Assembly (NCBI GenBank): GCA_051872395.1 | Contig: JBJEDU010000029.1 | Coordinates: 1 to 64,000 of the forward strand | Direction: 5' to 3' | DNA: 64,000 nucleotides | Source of the DNA: JBJEDU01 sp051872395 | GTDB taxonomy: Bacteria; Bacillota_I; Bacilli_A; RFN20; CAG-826 | Shown: piece by piece, positions 45,667 to 54,109 of the stretch | Position numbering within the stretch: the first letter of the stretch is position 1 | Layout of the letters: each line of letters starts with the position of its first letter | Position numbers and translations under genes: made by a program | Notes under the pieces: model-generated | Told to the model about the DNA's origin: nothing | The model's database searches: none | The model's input: only the letters and a program-made list of their open reading frames with translations

Positions 45667-46686
45667 TTAAATTAAACTTGATAAACCTTCACCATTAATG
45701 ATGAGGTTAGCGATGTTAATAACGACCGCAGAAATAATAAGAGAGAAAACTAAAGAGTCAATTCTATCCATGATACCTCCGTGTCCTGGAAGAACTGATC
45801 CATAATCTTTGATATCATAAAATCTTTTCGCACTGGAAAAGACGAAATCTCCAAGAGTAGAAAAGAACGGCATAATAAATGAAAGAATTAAAATAAAATA
45901 CCAACGGTCTACAGTAAATAATTTCGGTAATATTGGATGTCCACATAAAGCGAGGATAAAAGCGAAGAAGAATGAACATATTGTGGAAATGATAATTCCA
46001 CCAATAAATCCTTCCCAAGTTTTCTTTGGCGAAATTCTTTCATTAATTTTATTTCGACCAAAAAATATCCCAATAAAGTAAGCGCCTATATCAGTCATGA
46101 AAGCACCGATAATAACATAAATTACCAATGTAGAAGATAAAAATGAATCAAACCAGTTAAAATAACTTGGATTTAATGTATTAGTTTCTAAATAACGATT
46201 GTATGAAGGTAAACTTCTTAATAAAATCGCTGATTGCATTCCTAAAGATAAAATCAATAAGAATGTAAAGATGTATGTCGCATCTCTAACTGTGAAGTTT
46301 TTATCAATGAGAACAGTCCATAAAACAAGACATAATCCAATAAACAAAACGATAATCGAAAGATATAATTTATCAAAATGAAGAAAAATTCTAAAATTAG
46401 TGCCAGGGAAAGAATCAGAAAATGTTCTAATAATTGGCCAACAAGATAATAACAGCACTAAAACAATAGAAAGAATATAAAGTACTGGAGAATATTTTCT
46501 TTTCGCGCATCGAACAATTTCAATTGTCGCGAATATGCCTGCGCCCATAATTAGCACGAAGAAAAACCATTCTCCTAAAAATATTGATGGTAAAACAATA
46601 ATTAATGCAATAATCGAAGTGATGATGCGAGTCATCATTGATTTTTTTGTATCTTCAGTTAAGTGATTTCTTTTAATTTCATTCAT
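45667..46686 (-). CDS. cdsA: Phosphatidate cytidylyltransferase
   Basis: About 339 aa, multiple membrane helices. Makes CDP-diacylglycerol from CTP and phosphatidic acid. The signature is clear: KKTWEGFIGGIIISTI, then LGDFVFSSAKRFYDIKDYGS and LPGHGGIMDRIDSLVFS. Start at ATG 46686 overlaps the uppS stop by 8 nt (ATGAATGA) with GGAGGG upstream. An N-terminal extension of about 20 hydrophilic residues precedes the first helix. Confidence 0.95.
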   Translation of the reverse strand: MNEIKRNHLTEDTKKSMMTRIITSIIALIIVLPSIFLGEWFFFVLIMGAGIFATIEIVRCAKRKYSPVLYILSIVLVLLLSCWPIIRTFSDSFPGTNFRIFLHFDKLYLSIIVLFIGLCLVLWTVLIDKNFTVRDATYIFTFLLILSLGMQSAILLRSLPSYNRYLETNTLNPSYFNWFDSFLSSTLVIYVIIGAFMTDIGAYFIGIFFGRNKINERISPKKTWEGFIGGIIISTICSFFFAFILALCGHPILPKLFTVDRWYFILILSFIMPFFSTLGDFVFSSAKRFYDIKDYGSVLPGHGGIMDRIDSLVFSLIISAVVINIANLIINGEGLSSLI

Positions 46687-47398
46687 CTTTTGACAACCCT
46701 CCATAACGACGATCTCGATTTTTATATTCTTCTAAACATTTATTTAACTCTTCTTTTGTAAAATCTGGCCAAGCAGTTTTAGTAAATATCAATTCCGAAT
46801 ACGCTAATTGGTAGAGAAGATAATTGCTGAGCCTTTGTTCTCCACTTGTCCTTATCATCAAGTCAATTGGAGGCAACTCTTTTGTGTATAAATACGAACT
46901 AAATAATTGTTCATTCAAATCTTCAATTTTTTGTTTACCTTTTAATACATCTAAGCAAAAGTTTTTGCTCGCTCTAATGATGTCATCTCTACCACCATAA
47001 TTTAGACAAATATTCAAATAAAATTGATCATTGTCTTTAGTTTTTTCTATCGCTTCTAATATTACTTTTCTCGTTCTTTCTCGAATGATAGAAATATCTC
47101 CAGAAACAACAATTTTCGCGCCTTCAGTTAATAAGCGATTCAATTCTCTTTTAAAAAATTGTTCCAAATAAGTAAAAAGATGATTTATCTCCGCTTTCGG
47201 TCTCGACCAATTCTCTGTGGAAAAGGCATATAAAGACATCGCTCTGATGCCGTTTTCTCGACATCCTTCGTAAATATCAATAACTCGTAAACAGCCTTCT
47301 TTATGGCCAAGATAACGAGGTAAACCTCTTCTTTTAGCCCATCGACCATTACCATCCATAATAAAAGCGACATGCTGACAAATATTATTTTTGCTCAT
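46679..47398 (-). CDS. uppS: Undecaprenyl diphosphate synthase
   Basis: About 239 aa. Cis-prenyltransferase producing the C55 lipid carrier for wall and capsule sugars. HVAFIMDGNGRWAKRRGLPR, HKEGCLRVIDI, LYAFSTENWSRPKAE, YGGRDDIIRA and MIRTSGEQRLSNYLLYQLAY are the conserved blocks. Start at ATG 47398 (MSKNNI); a TATACT box ends 6 nt before it and no ribosome site exists, so it looks leaderless and opens the operon after the frr terminator. A longer frame would begin inside the promoter. Confidence 0.96.
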   Translation of the reverse strand: MSKNNICQHVAFIMDGNGRWAKRRGLPRYLGHKEGCLRVIDIYEGCRENGIRAMSLYAFSTENWSRPKAEINHLFTYLEQFFKRELNRLLTEGAKIVVSGDISIIRERTRKVILEAIEKTKDNDQFYLNICLNYGGRDDIIRASKNFCLDVLKGKQKIEDLNEQLFSSYLYTKELPPIDLMIRTSGEQRLSNYLLYQLAYSELIFTKTAWPDFTKEELNKCLEEYKNRDRRYGGLSKDE

Positions 47399-47454
47399 AT
47401 TTTTAGTATACACTAATGAAAGCAAATATAATATTTATATTTGAAATAAAACAA

Positions 47455-47480
47455 AAAATTGGTACTTAAGTACCAATTTA
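47455..47480 (-). terminator. Terminator after frr
   Basis: Perfect palindrome AAATTGGTACTTAAGTACCA ATTT with a T-run on the minus strand, separating the rpsB-tsf-pyrH-frr group from uppS. Confidence 0.85.
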
Positions 47481-47509
47481 ATAAATAATAATTTCTATTA
47501 AGCTTTAGC

Positions 47510-48055
47510 TTAAATAGCCATGATTTCTTTTTCTTTTTCACCGACTAAAACGTCAACTTTTTTAATGGCTTCATCAGTAACTTTTTGTAAGTCAGTTTCT
47601 AATCTTTTTTGATAATCTTCACTGATTTCATCATCATCTTTAATGAAATCCATAAATTCACGACGAACGTTTCTAATGGCGACTTTACTATCTTCACCAT
47701 ATTTCTTCGCTTGTTTAACAATATCTCTTCTTCTATCTTCGGTTAAAGCAGGAATGATTAAACGAATAACATTACCTTCATTGATAGGATTGAGTCCTAA
47801 ATCTGAAGCAGAAATCGCACTGACGATGCTTTTAACATCATTTCTATCGTAAGGTTTAATTAAAAGTTGTCTTGGTTCAGGAATAGAAATTGAAGAGATT
47901 TGGTTAATTGGGGTAGGAGAACCATAATAATCCACTAAAACGTTGGAGAGCATATTTGGACTAGCTCTACCAGTTCTAAGAGTTGATAAAGAAGAGGTTA
48001 AAGCATCACAACTTTTACTCATCTTATCTTGAGCTTCTAAAATTAATTCATCCAT
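47510..48055 (-). CDS. frr: Ribosome recycling factor
   Basis: 181 aa. Splits post-termination ribosomes with EF-G. LRTGRASPNMLSNVLVDYYG, PRQLLIKPYDRNDV and DRRRDIVKQAKKYGEDSKVA are family blocks; the usual 180-185 aa length. Overlaps pyrH by 8 nt. AAGAAGG lies before ATG. Confidence 0.98.
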   Translation of the reverse strand: MDELILEAQDKMSKSCDALTSSLSTLRTGRASPNMLSNVLVDYYGSPTPINQISSISIPEPRQLLIKPYDRNDVKSIVSAISASDLGLNPINEGNVIRLIIPALTEDRRRDIVKQAKKYGEDSKVAIRNVRREFMDFIKDDDEISEDYQKRLETDLQKVTDEAIKKVDVLVGEKEKEIMAI

Positions 48056-48782
48056 TGTTTTTACCTTCTTTCATACAAGTTGTTCCAATATCAATTCCAT
48101 GGACGACATCAAGGAAATTTTGAGGATTGTCCATCGAGAAGATACGAACTTCAATATCTTTGTCCTTTATTAATTCTATCGCACTTAAATCCATAATTTG
48201 AAGTTTATTTTCTAACATTTCAATAAATGTTAAAGTTTTAATAAATTTGGCATCTTTATTTTTGTTAGGGTCGGAAGAATAGACACCATCAACACCATTT
48301 TTAGCTACCAAAATAGCGTCCATATTCAACTCAATTGAATACATAGTACAAGCGGTATCTGTAGTGAAATATGGCTTTCCAGTCCCACCAGAAAGAAAGA
48401 CAACATTACCATTATTTAATGAAGCATCCACATCATCTTTATCGTATTTTTTAGTAATAGTATCAATCTCAGGAAGAGCGCTAAAAACAACGCTTGGAAC
48501 ATCGATATTTTTTAAAGCACTGGAAACCGCTAAAGCATTGATGATAGTTCCCATCATCCCCATATAATCGCCTTGAACTCTATCGATTCCGACTTCTTCA
48601 GCTAATTTGCCACGGTAAATATTTCCAGCACCGATAACAATAGCGATTTGTAAACCTTCTTTGTATAAAGATTTAATGATGTTAGCGACACTTTTTAAAT
48701 AAGTAGAGTTGATGATTTGTTCACTTTGATCATGTTTTAGAGCTTCACCGCTAAGTTTAAGTAGTATACGCTTATATTTCAC
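48048..48782 (-). CDS. pyrH: UMP kinase
   Basis: 244 aa. Phosphorylates UMP to UDP. RILLKLSGEALKHDQSEQII, IAIVIGAGNIYRGKLAEEVG, DYMGMMGTIINALAVSSAL and FLSGGTGKPYFTTDTACTM match bacterial PyrH. Start is GTG at 48782 with TAGGAGG upstream. A terminator between tsf and pyrH (48803-48830) means pyrH is expressed by read-through or its own promoter. Confidence 0.98.
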   Translation of the reverse strand: MKYKRILLKLSGEALKHDQSEQIINSTYLKSVANIIKSLYKEGLQIAIVIGAGNIYRGKLAEEVGIDRVQGDYMGMMGTIINALAVSSALKNIDVPSVVFSALPEIDTITKKYDKDDVDASLNNGNVVFLSGGTGKPYFTTDTACTMYSIELNMDAILVAKNGVDGVYSSDPNKNKDAKFIKTLTFIEMLENKLQIMDLSAIELIKDKDIEVRIFSMDNPQNFLDVVHGIDIGTTCMKEGKNNG

Positions 48783-48802
48783 TGTCTCAACCTCCTAAAG
48801 TT

Positions 48803-48830
48803 AAAAAAAGAAACACGAAATCGTGTTTCT
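48803..48830 (-). terminator. Terminator between tsf and pyrH
   Basis: AGAAACACGA-TTTCGTGTTTCT stem-loop followed by T7 on the minus strand. Confidence 0.85.
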
Positions 48831-48840
48831 AATTTTGAAA

Positions 48841-49719
48841 TTATTTAATTTCTTTCATTACTTCGCTCGCGAAGTCATCTTTTCTCTTTTCAATACCTTC
48901 GCCAACTTGGTAACGAACAAAGCTTAAAACTTCATTGCCCTTTTCTTTAAGCAATTGTCCAACAGTTTTAGAATCATCCATTAAGAATGCTTGAGCTTCT
49001 AAAGTAACTTCTTGGAAAGTTTTATTCACTTTGCCTTCAATAATCTTTTCTAAGATAGCTTGTGGTTTATTCGCTAACTTTTCATCATTCTTTCCAGCTT
49101 CTAATTGAACAGAACGTTCATGTTCATAAACATCAGCAGGAATATCAGTAGAATGAATATATGTTGGGGAATTAGCTGCAATGTGCATTGCTAATTGTTT
49201 TGCTAATTCTTCATCCGCTTTATTTAAGACCACAACAGTGGAAATTTTACCACCCATATGGATGTAAGTTCCAATGCCTTGTCCTTCTTCTTTCTTAACA
49301 ACTAAGAAACGTCTTAAAGAGAATTTTTCTCCCATTTTAACTGTAGCGTTAGAGAATAATTCTTCAACTTGTGATTTTGCTTCTTCGACATCTTTTGGTT
49401 CATTTTTCAAAATGCTTGTCGCAATTTCATCGACAAATTCTTTGAAAGCATCACTTTTTGCCACGAAGTCTGTTTCACAGTTAACTTCTAAAATAACAGT
49501 CTTACCACATGATGGGCAAGTTTTGACAATGGATAAACCTTCAGCAGCAATTCTATCAGCCTTTTTAGCTGCTTTCGCTAAACCTTTTTCTCTCAACCAG
49601 TCGCATGCTTTATCAAGGTCTAAATCATTGTTTAATAAGGCGCCTTTACAATCCATTAATCCAGCACCTGTTCTATCACGAAGAACTTTAATTAAATCAA
49701 TTAATGTTGGTTCCGCCAT
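48841..49719 (-). CDS. tsf: Elongation factor Ts
   Basis: 292 aa. Recharges EF-Tu with GTP. Begins with the UBA-like domain (LIDLIKVLRDRTGAGLMDCK, ACDWLREKGLAKAAKKADRI), then the TDFVAK core. The loop that normally reads like D-G-N-K is replaced by TCPSCGKTVILEVNCETDFV, adding a CPSC pair and another Cys before the conserved ETD. Otherwise complete, including PTYIHSTDIPADV and a VRYQVGEGIEKR end. Start ATG shares one base with the rpsB stop (TAATG), so translation is coupled. Confidence 0.97.
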   Translation of the reverse strand: MAEPTLIDLIKVLRDRTGAGLMDCKGALLNNDLDLDKACDWLREKGLAKAAKKADRIAAEGLSIVKTCPSCGKTVILEVNCETDFVAKSDAFKEFVDEIATSILKNEPKDVEEAKSQVEELFSNATVKMGEKFSLRRFLVVKKEEGQGIGTYIHMGGKISTVVVLNKADEELAKQLAMHIAANSPTYIHSTDIPADVYEHERSVQLEAGKNDEKLANKPQAILEKIIEGKVNKTFQEVTLEAQAFLMDDSKTVGQLLKEKGNEVLSFVRYQVGEGIEKRKDDFASEVMKEIK

Positions 49720-50798
49720 TACTTGGTTTCTCCTTCTTTTGGGGTTTCAGTTTTTGTAGCAGCAGCTTTTGGTGTACGAGTTGTCTTTTTAGCAGGAGCC
49801 TTTTTCATTGTTTTTGCTTCTTCAATGACAGCTTCAGCTTTATCTTGAGATTGGTTGCGGAGAGCTTGTTCTTTTTCATAAGCTTCTTGACGTGCTTGTC
49901 TTTCCGCTCTAATTCTTGCTAATTTTTCAGAATTTTCTTTTTCTGTTTGACGAATGACATCTTTCATAGTGACAGATTCGCCTTCATCTTTTAAGTAAGC
50001 AACGACAGGAACGCCACCCTTACTTTCAACAACAGCATCCGCCATAACCGCTAAAATTAAACTGACTGATCTAATCGCGTCATCGTTAGCAGGAATGACA
50101 TAATCTAATAAATCTGGATCAGAGTTGGTATCAGCAATACCAAAGACTGGAATATTTAATTTTTTAGCTTCTGAAATCGCGTTATATTCGATATTTGGAT
50201 CGACAACAAAGATCGCGTTAGGTAATTTACGCATTTCTTTGATACCATTTAAGTTTTTGGTTAATTTTTCTTTTTCTCTTCTTAACGCTGCCGCTTCAAC
50301 TTTTGGTAATAAATCTAATTCGCCTTCTTCTTCTCTTCTATCGAGTTCTTTTAAGAAACGAATACGATTTTGAATAGTTTTGAAGTTTGTAAGAGTACCA
50401 CCTAACCAACGGTTAGTGATATAGAAACTTCCGGAACGTAATGCTTCAGCTTGAACAGCTTCTTGGCATTGTTTTTTCGTTCCAACAAATAAGACTTTTC
50501 CGCCATTATCAACAATTTCTTTCATCGCTTTATAAGCAGTTTCGATGTAAGTAACTGTTTGGGCTAAGTCAATAATGTAGACACCATTACGGGCACCATA
50601 GATGTATTTTTTCATCTTTGGATTCCAACGACGTGTTTGATGTCCAAAATGTGCTCCAGCTTCTAATAATTTTTTCATGGTGATGACTGGAGCGTCAGGA
50701 TCACGCATGACCTCTTCCATTGTTTGAGGTTCGTTTGCAACAGTAGTTTCAACTTCAGGTTTAACTTCTTCGGTTACAACTTTTTCTTCTTCGCTCAT
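49719..50798 (-). CDS. rpsB: Ribosomal protein S2 with long N- and C-terminal extensions
   Basis: 359 aa against a usual 230-260. The core (about 40-265) is clear: MKKLLEAGAHFGHQTRRWNP, GARNGVYIIDLAQT, TNRWLGGTLTNFKTIQNR, DPNIEYNAISEAKKLNIPVF, ADTNSDPDLLDYVIPANDDA. An acidic N-terminal tail (about 38 residues, EEEKVVTEEVKPEVETTV) and a C-terminal helix plus Lys/Ala/Thr/Pro-rich tail (about 270-359, KKAPAKKTTRTP) are extra. AAGGAGG before ATG. Preceded by a structured leader and a good promoter. Confidence 0.97.
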   Translation of the reverse strand: MSEEEKVVTEEVKPEVETTVANEPQTMEEVMRDPDAPVITMKKLLEAGAHFGHQTRRWNPKMKKYIYGARNGVYIIDLAQTVTYIETAYKAMKEIVDNGGKVLFVGTKKQCQEAVQAEALRSGSFYITNRWLGGTLTNFKTIQNRIRFLKELDRREEEGELDLLPKVEAAALRREKEKLTKNLNGIKEMRKLPNAIFVVDPNIEYNAISEAKKLNIPVFGIADTNSDPDLLDYVIPANDDAIRSVSLILAVMADAVVESKGGVPVVAYLKDEGESVTMKDVIRQTEKENSEKLARIRAERQARQEAYEKEQALRNQSQDKAEAVIEEAKTMKKAPAKKTTRTPKAAATKTETPKEGETK

Positions 50799-50912
50799 TT
50801 AAGAGTCCTCCTTATGTTTTATCCTCCACTACTTCGAACAATGCAGCCACCTATTTGATATAGGACAATGGGCATTGAATCCATAGTGTGTGTAGTCTTT
50901 GCACCGCAAAGC
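50799..50912 (-). ncRNA. Structured rpsB 5' leader (candidate autoregulatory RNA)
   Basis: The 114-nt leader folds into an upstream hairpin CTTTGC-ggt-GCAAAG (50897-50911) and a nested arm: CACTA/TAGTG outer (50884-50888 with 50827-50831), CAATGC/GCATTG middle, CCTAT/ATAGG inner. The arm ends next to the ribosome site. It may bind S2 for feedback control, as for other ribosomal leaders; no specific known family is claimed. Confidence 0.6.
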
Positions 50913-50918
50913 GTTTAA

Positions 50919-50947
50919 ATAATATCAAAAGACACTAATGATATCAA
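50919..50947 (-). promoter_or_regulatory. Promoter of the rpsB operon
   Basis: TTGATA (50942-50947), 17-nt spacer, TATTAT (50919-50924) on the minus strand; transcription should start near 50912. Confidence 0.8.
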
Positions 50948-50967
50948 GCATTATTTTATAATGAGCA

Positions 50968-51885
50968 CTATTTTTTATCTTTAGAAATATTCTTTTTGCT
51001 ATGAGGATGATACATTTCAAATGTTTCGTTCATCTTTTTTGTAGAAACATGAGTGTATATTTGTGTCGCAGAAATAGAAGCGTGACCAAGTAGTTCTTGA
51101 ATGACTCTCAAATCCGCGCCTTCATCCAATAATTTTGTAGCGAATGTATGTCTTAATAAATGTGGATGAAGGTTGACAAATAATCCTGATTTTTCTTCGA
51201 TTTTATCAAGAATATATTCTAATCCTCTCGTCGTTAATCTTTCACCTTTATTATTTAAAAAGAATGCACTATTTTCTTTATCGGATAAAAGGACTTTTCT
51301 AAGGGTATTTTTATAATCGAGGAGCGAAGATAAACAATCAGAAGAAAATGGGACAATTCTTTCTTTTCTTCCTTTACCAAAAACTCTCACTGTACGATTA
51401 GAAAAATTGAAATTGAATAAATCTAAATTCACTAATTCAAAAGCGCGAAGACCTGAATAATATAGAAGAGATATTATCGCGATATCTCGACTCTTAAATT
51501 TATCATTGCTATTTTTTAAAGCGTTTAATAAATCGATGACTTGCTCTTCATATAAAACATCTGGGTATTTCTTTTCCACTTTTGGTGTAGTAATCAATAA
51601 AAATGGATTCGAAGAAACGATATTTTCGTTTTTTAAAAATCGATAATAGTTTTTCAAACTAGAGATTTTTCTTTTAATGGTTCTTTTAGAAATATTATTT
51701 TTTAATAAACTTGTAATGTAATTTCTAATAACAATAGTGTCAACACTTTGAACATCGAGTCCTTCTTGAGATAAAAATAGATAAAATAATTCGACATCTT
51801 TAAGATATGATGCGATGGTAAATTCACTATAATTTCTTTGAAATTTTAAGTAAGATTGATACTTTTTTAACACTATATCATCCAT
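50968..51885 (-). CDS. xerC: Tyrosine recombinase XerC
   Basis: 305 aa. Resolves chromosome dimers at dif with XerD. Core-binding SAM-like N-terminal domain (1-95), catalytic domain with Arg in YYSGLRAFELVNLDLFN, Lys in GKGRKERIVPF, and HLLRHTFATKLLDEGADLRV, LLGHASISATQIYTHVS (H-R-H and Tyr). Position after topA matches codV/xerC in Bacilli rather than a phage integrase. TATACT ends 6 nt before the ATG and there is no ribosome site: leaderless candidate with its promoter just past the topA stop. Confidence 0.93.
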   Translation of the reverse strand: MDDIVLKKYQSYLKFQRNYSEFTIASYLKDVELFYLFLSQEGLDVQSVDTIVIRNYITSLLKNNISKRTIKRKISSLKNYYRFLKNENIVSSNPFLLITTPKVEKKYPDVLYEEQVIDLLNALKNSNDKFKSRDIAIISLLYYSGLRAFELVNLDLFNFNFSNRTVRVFGKGRKERIVPFSSDCLSSLLDYKNTLRKVLLSDKENSAFFLNNKGERLTTRGLEYILDKIEEKSGLFVNLHPHLLRHTFATKLLDEGADLRVIQELLGHASISATQIYTHVSTKKMNETFEMYHPHSKKNISKDKK

Positions 51886-51909
51886 AGTAAAAGTATAACC
51901 TAGTATAAC

Positions 51910-54003
51910 TTATTTTTTATTATATTTTTTGCGATAAATGATTTTTTCTCGATGTTTACAATTGCTGTAATTTAAACATTCAAGGAAATATCCATATTTA
52001 CCTTTCTTTTTGACCATGTGATTACCACATACAGGGCAATCTTTGACAAAATCCTTTTCGGTGTATTCTTCTTTTTTCTTTTCCTCAGTTTTGATATACA
52101 AACATTTTGGATAAGATGAACAACCAATAAATTTCTCACCTTTTTCATTTTTACGAACACAAAGAGGGGAACCACATTCTGGGCAAATTTCACCAGTTAG
52201 TTGAACTTCTTCTTTTTTAATATATCGACATTTTGGGAAATTGGAACAACCAACAAATTGATTACCTTTTTTTGAATAACGATAGACGAGAGGCTCACCA
52301 CACTGTGGACACATTTCTCCAGTTGGAATTGGGTTATCAATATAGATTTTTTTATAAGCTTGTTCAACCTCTTCAATGAATGGATAATAAAATTCTTTTA
52401 GCATTTCATTTTGATCAATTTTTCCTTCGGAAATAAGGTCCAATTTTTCTTCCATTGATGAGGTATATTTAATGTTAATAATATTTGGGAAATATTTTTC
52501 CAAAATATGTTCAGTTTTTACACCTTGTTCAGACGCGACAATATTATTTTTGGAATTAGAAACATATTTACGATTTTTAATTAAATATATCGTTGGAGCG
52601 TAAGTACTTGGTCGACCAATACCTGCTTCTTCCATGGCTTTAATTAATCTTGCTTCATTAAAGTGATTTGGAGGAGTGGTTTCTTTTTCCACTAATTGTT
52701 TGTTAGTAACAATAAATTCATCACCAACTTTATAATCAGGGAGGACATTTTTATTCAAGTCATCATCTTTATATAATGCTTCATAACCTTGGAATAATGT
52801 ATTAGCGATTTCAAAATGAAATTTCGCTTTACCAATTTCAAAAGAAACAGTCAACACTTCATCGACACGAGGACTCATGATAGAGCTAATCGCTCGTTTA
52901 TATATTAATGAATAGACTTTATATTGTTCGTTAGTTAAAAATTGTTTGATAGAATCAGGTGTCAAAGAGGTAGAATGTGGACGAATACATTCATGAGGTG
53001 ACACTTCTTTTTTAAGTTTTTCTTTTCCTAAAAATTCATTTCCAAATTTAGTTAAAACATAATTTTTTGCTTTGATAGTAAAGTTGGTTGATAATTCACG
53101 AGAAGGAGTTCTCATATAAGTAATCAAACCTTGATATTCACCATTAATTTTGACCCCTTCATAAAGAGTTTGAGCGATTTTCATAGTCTTCATCGCATCA
53201 TAACCATATTTGATGTTACATTCTTGTTGTAAATCAGAAGTTGATAAAGGTAATTTTGGAGCTTTTTTAACAAGGTTCTTTTTCACTGATGACGCGACAA
53301 CTTTATTATCGAGTAAAGTTAAAATTTCTTTGGCTTTATTTTCATCTGTCAAATGCTCTTTAGCGTTATCATATCCATCGAAAGAGAGGGTATATTCTTT
53401 ACCATCTTTTTCAACTTTTACTTCGTAAGAATAATATTTCTCAGGGACGAATTGTGCGATTTTTTTATCTAAATCACAAACTAATTTTAATGTCGCAGTT
53501 TGCACTCTTCCAGCGCTTTTTGATTTGATTTTTCGATAAATTAAATTTGATAATTTAAACCCAATAATTCGATCGAGAATTCTTCTTGCTTCTTGGGAAT
53601 AAACCATATCCATATCGATTGTGCGTGGGTTATTTATCGCTTCAGTGATAGCTTCTTTAGTTATTTCATGAAACTCTAATCTTTTTGTTTTATTTATATC
53701 TAAATCTAAAACTTCGCAAACATGCCAAGCGATGGCCTCTCCTTCTCTATCAGGGTCGGTCGCGAGTATTACTTCATCGCACTTTTTCATTGCTTCTTGA
53801 AGTTCTTTAATAGTGCTCTCTTGTTTTGAAGGAACTTTATATGTTGGTTTAAATCCGTTTTCGACATCCACGCCTAAACCACCTTTCCCAGAAGTGGCAA
53901 GTTCACGAACATGACCTTTCGTAGCTAAAACAGTGTAATTTTCTCCGAGGTAATTTTTAATCGTATGGCATTTGGTTGGCGATTCGACAATAACTAACTT
54001 CAT
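51910..54003 (-). CDS. topA: DNA topoisomerase I
   Basis: 697 aa. Relaxes negative supercoils. Toprim domain (KLVIVESPTKCHTIKNYLG, DPDREGEAIAWH), catalytic Tyr in GLITYMRTPSRELS (about 297; the common D-S-T is P-S-R here), then three C-terminal zinc ribbons (CPQCGEPLVYRYS, CPECGSPLCVRKN, CPVCGNHMVKKKG). GAGGGAG before ATG. Follows dprA in the conserved order. Confidence 0.98.
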   Translation of the reverse strand: MKLVIVESPTKCHTIKNYLGENYTVLATKGHVRELATSGKGGLGVDVENGFKPTYKVPSKQESTIKELQEAMKKCDEVILATDPDREGEAIAWHVCEVLDLDINKTKRLEFHEITKEAITEAINNPRTIDMDMVYSQEARRILDRIIGFKLSNLIYRKIKSKSAGRVQTATLKLVCDLDKKIAQFVPEKYYSYEVKVEKDGKEYTLSFDGYDNAKEHLTDENKAKEILTLLDNKVVASSVKKNLVKKAPKLPLSTSDLQQECNIKYGYDAMKTMKIAQTLYEGVKINGEYQGLITYMRTPSRELSTNFTIKAKNYVLTKFGNEFLGKEKLKKEVSPHECIRPHSTSLTPDSIKQFLTNEQYKVYSLIYKRAISSIMSPRVDEVLTVSFEIGKAKFHFEIANTLFQGYEALYKDDDLNKNVLPDYKVGDEFIVTNKQLVEKETTPPNHFNEARLIKAMEEAGIGRPSTYAPTIYLIKNRKYVSNSKNNIVASEQGVKTEHILEKYFPNIINIKYTSSMEEKLDLISEGKIDQNEMLKEFYYPFIEEVEQAYKKIYIDNPIPTGEMCPQCGEPLVYRYSKKGNQFVGCSNFPKCRYIKKEEVQLTGEICPECGSPLCVRKNEKGEKFIGCSSYPKCLYIKTEEKKKEEYTEKDFVKDCPVCGNHMVKKKGKYGYFLECLNYSNCKHREKIIYRKKYNKK

Positions 54004-54109
54004 AGCTCCCTCACTTTCAAAGCAAAATTATATTGAGAAATTTCGTCTTGTCAAATAAGAAATTCGTTAAAAACTAAGTTAAATAAAATAGCATTTATTT
54101 AAGAAAAAT

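Noticed and set aside
49274..49922. Plus-strand frames opposite tsf and rpsB
   Set aside because: Antisense shadows of highly conserved genes.
50968..51885. Phage integrase
   Set aside because: Motifs and location next to topA match chromosomal XerC in Bacilli, and no phage genes are near.
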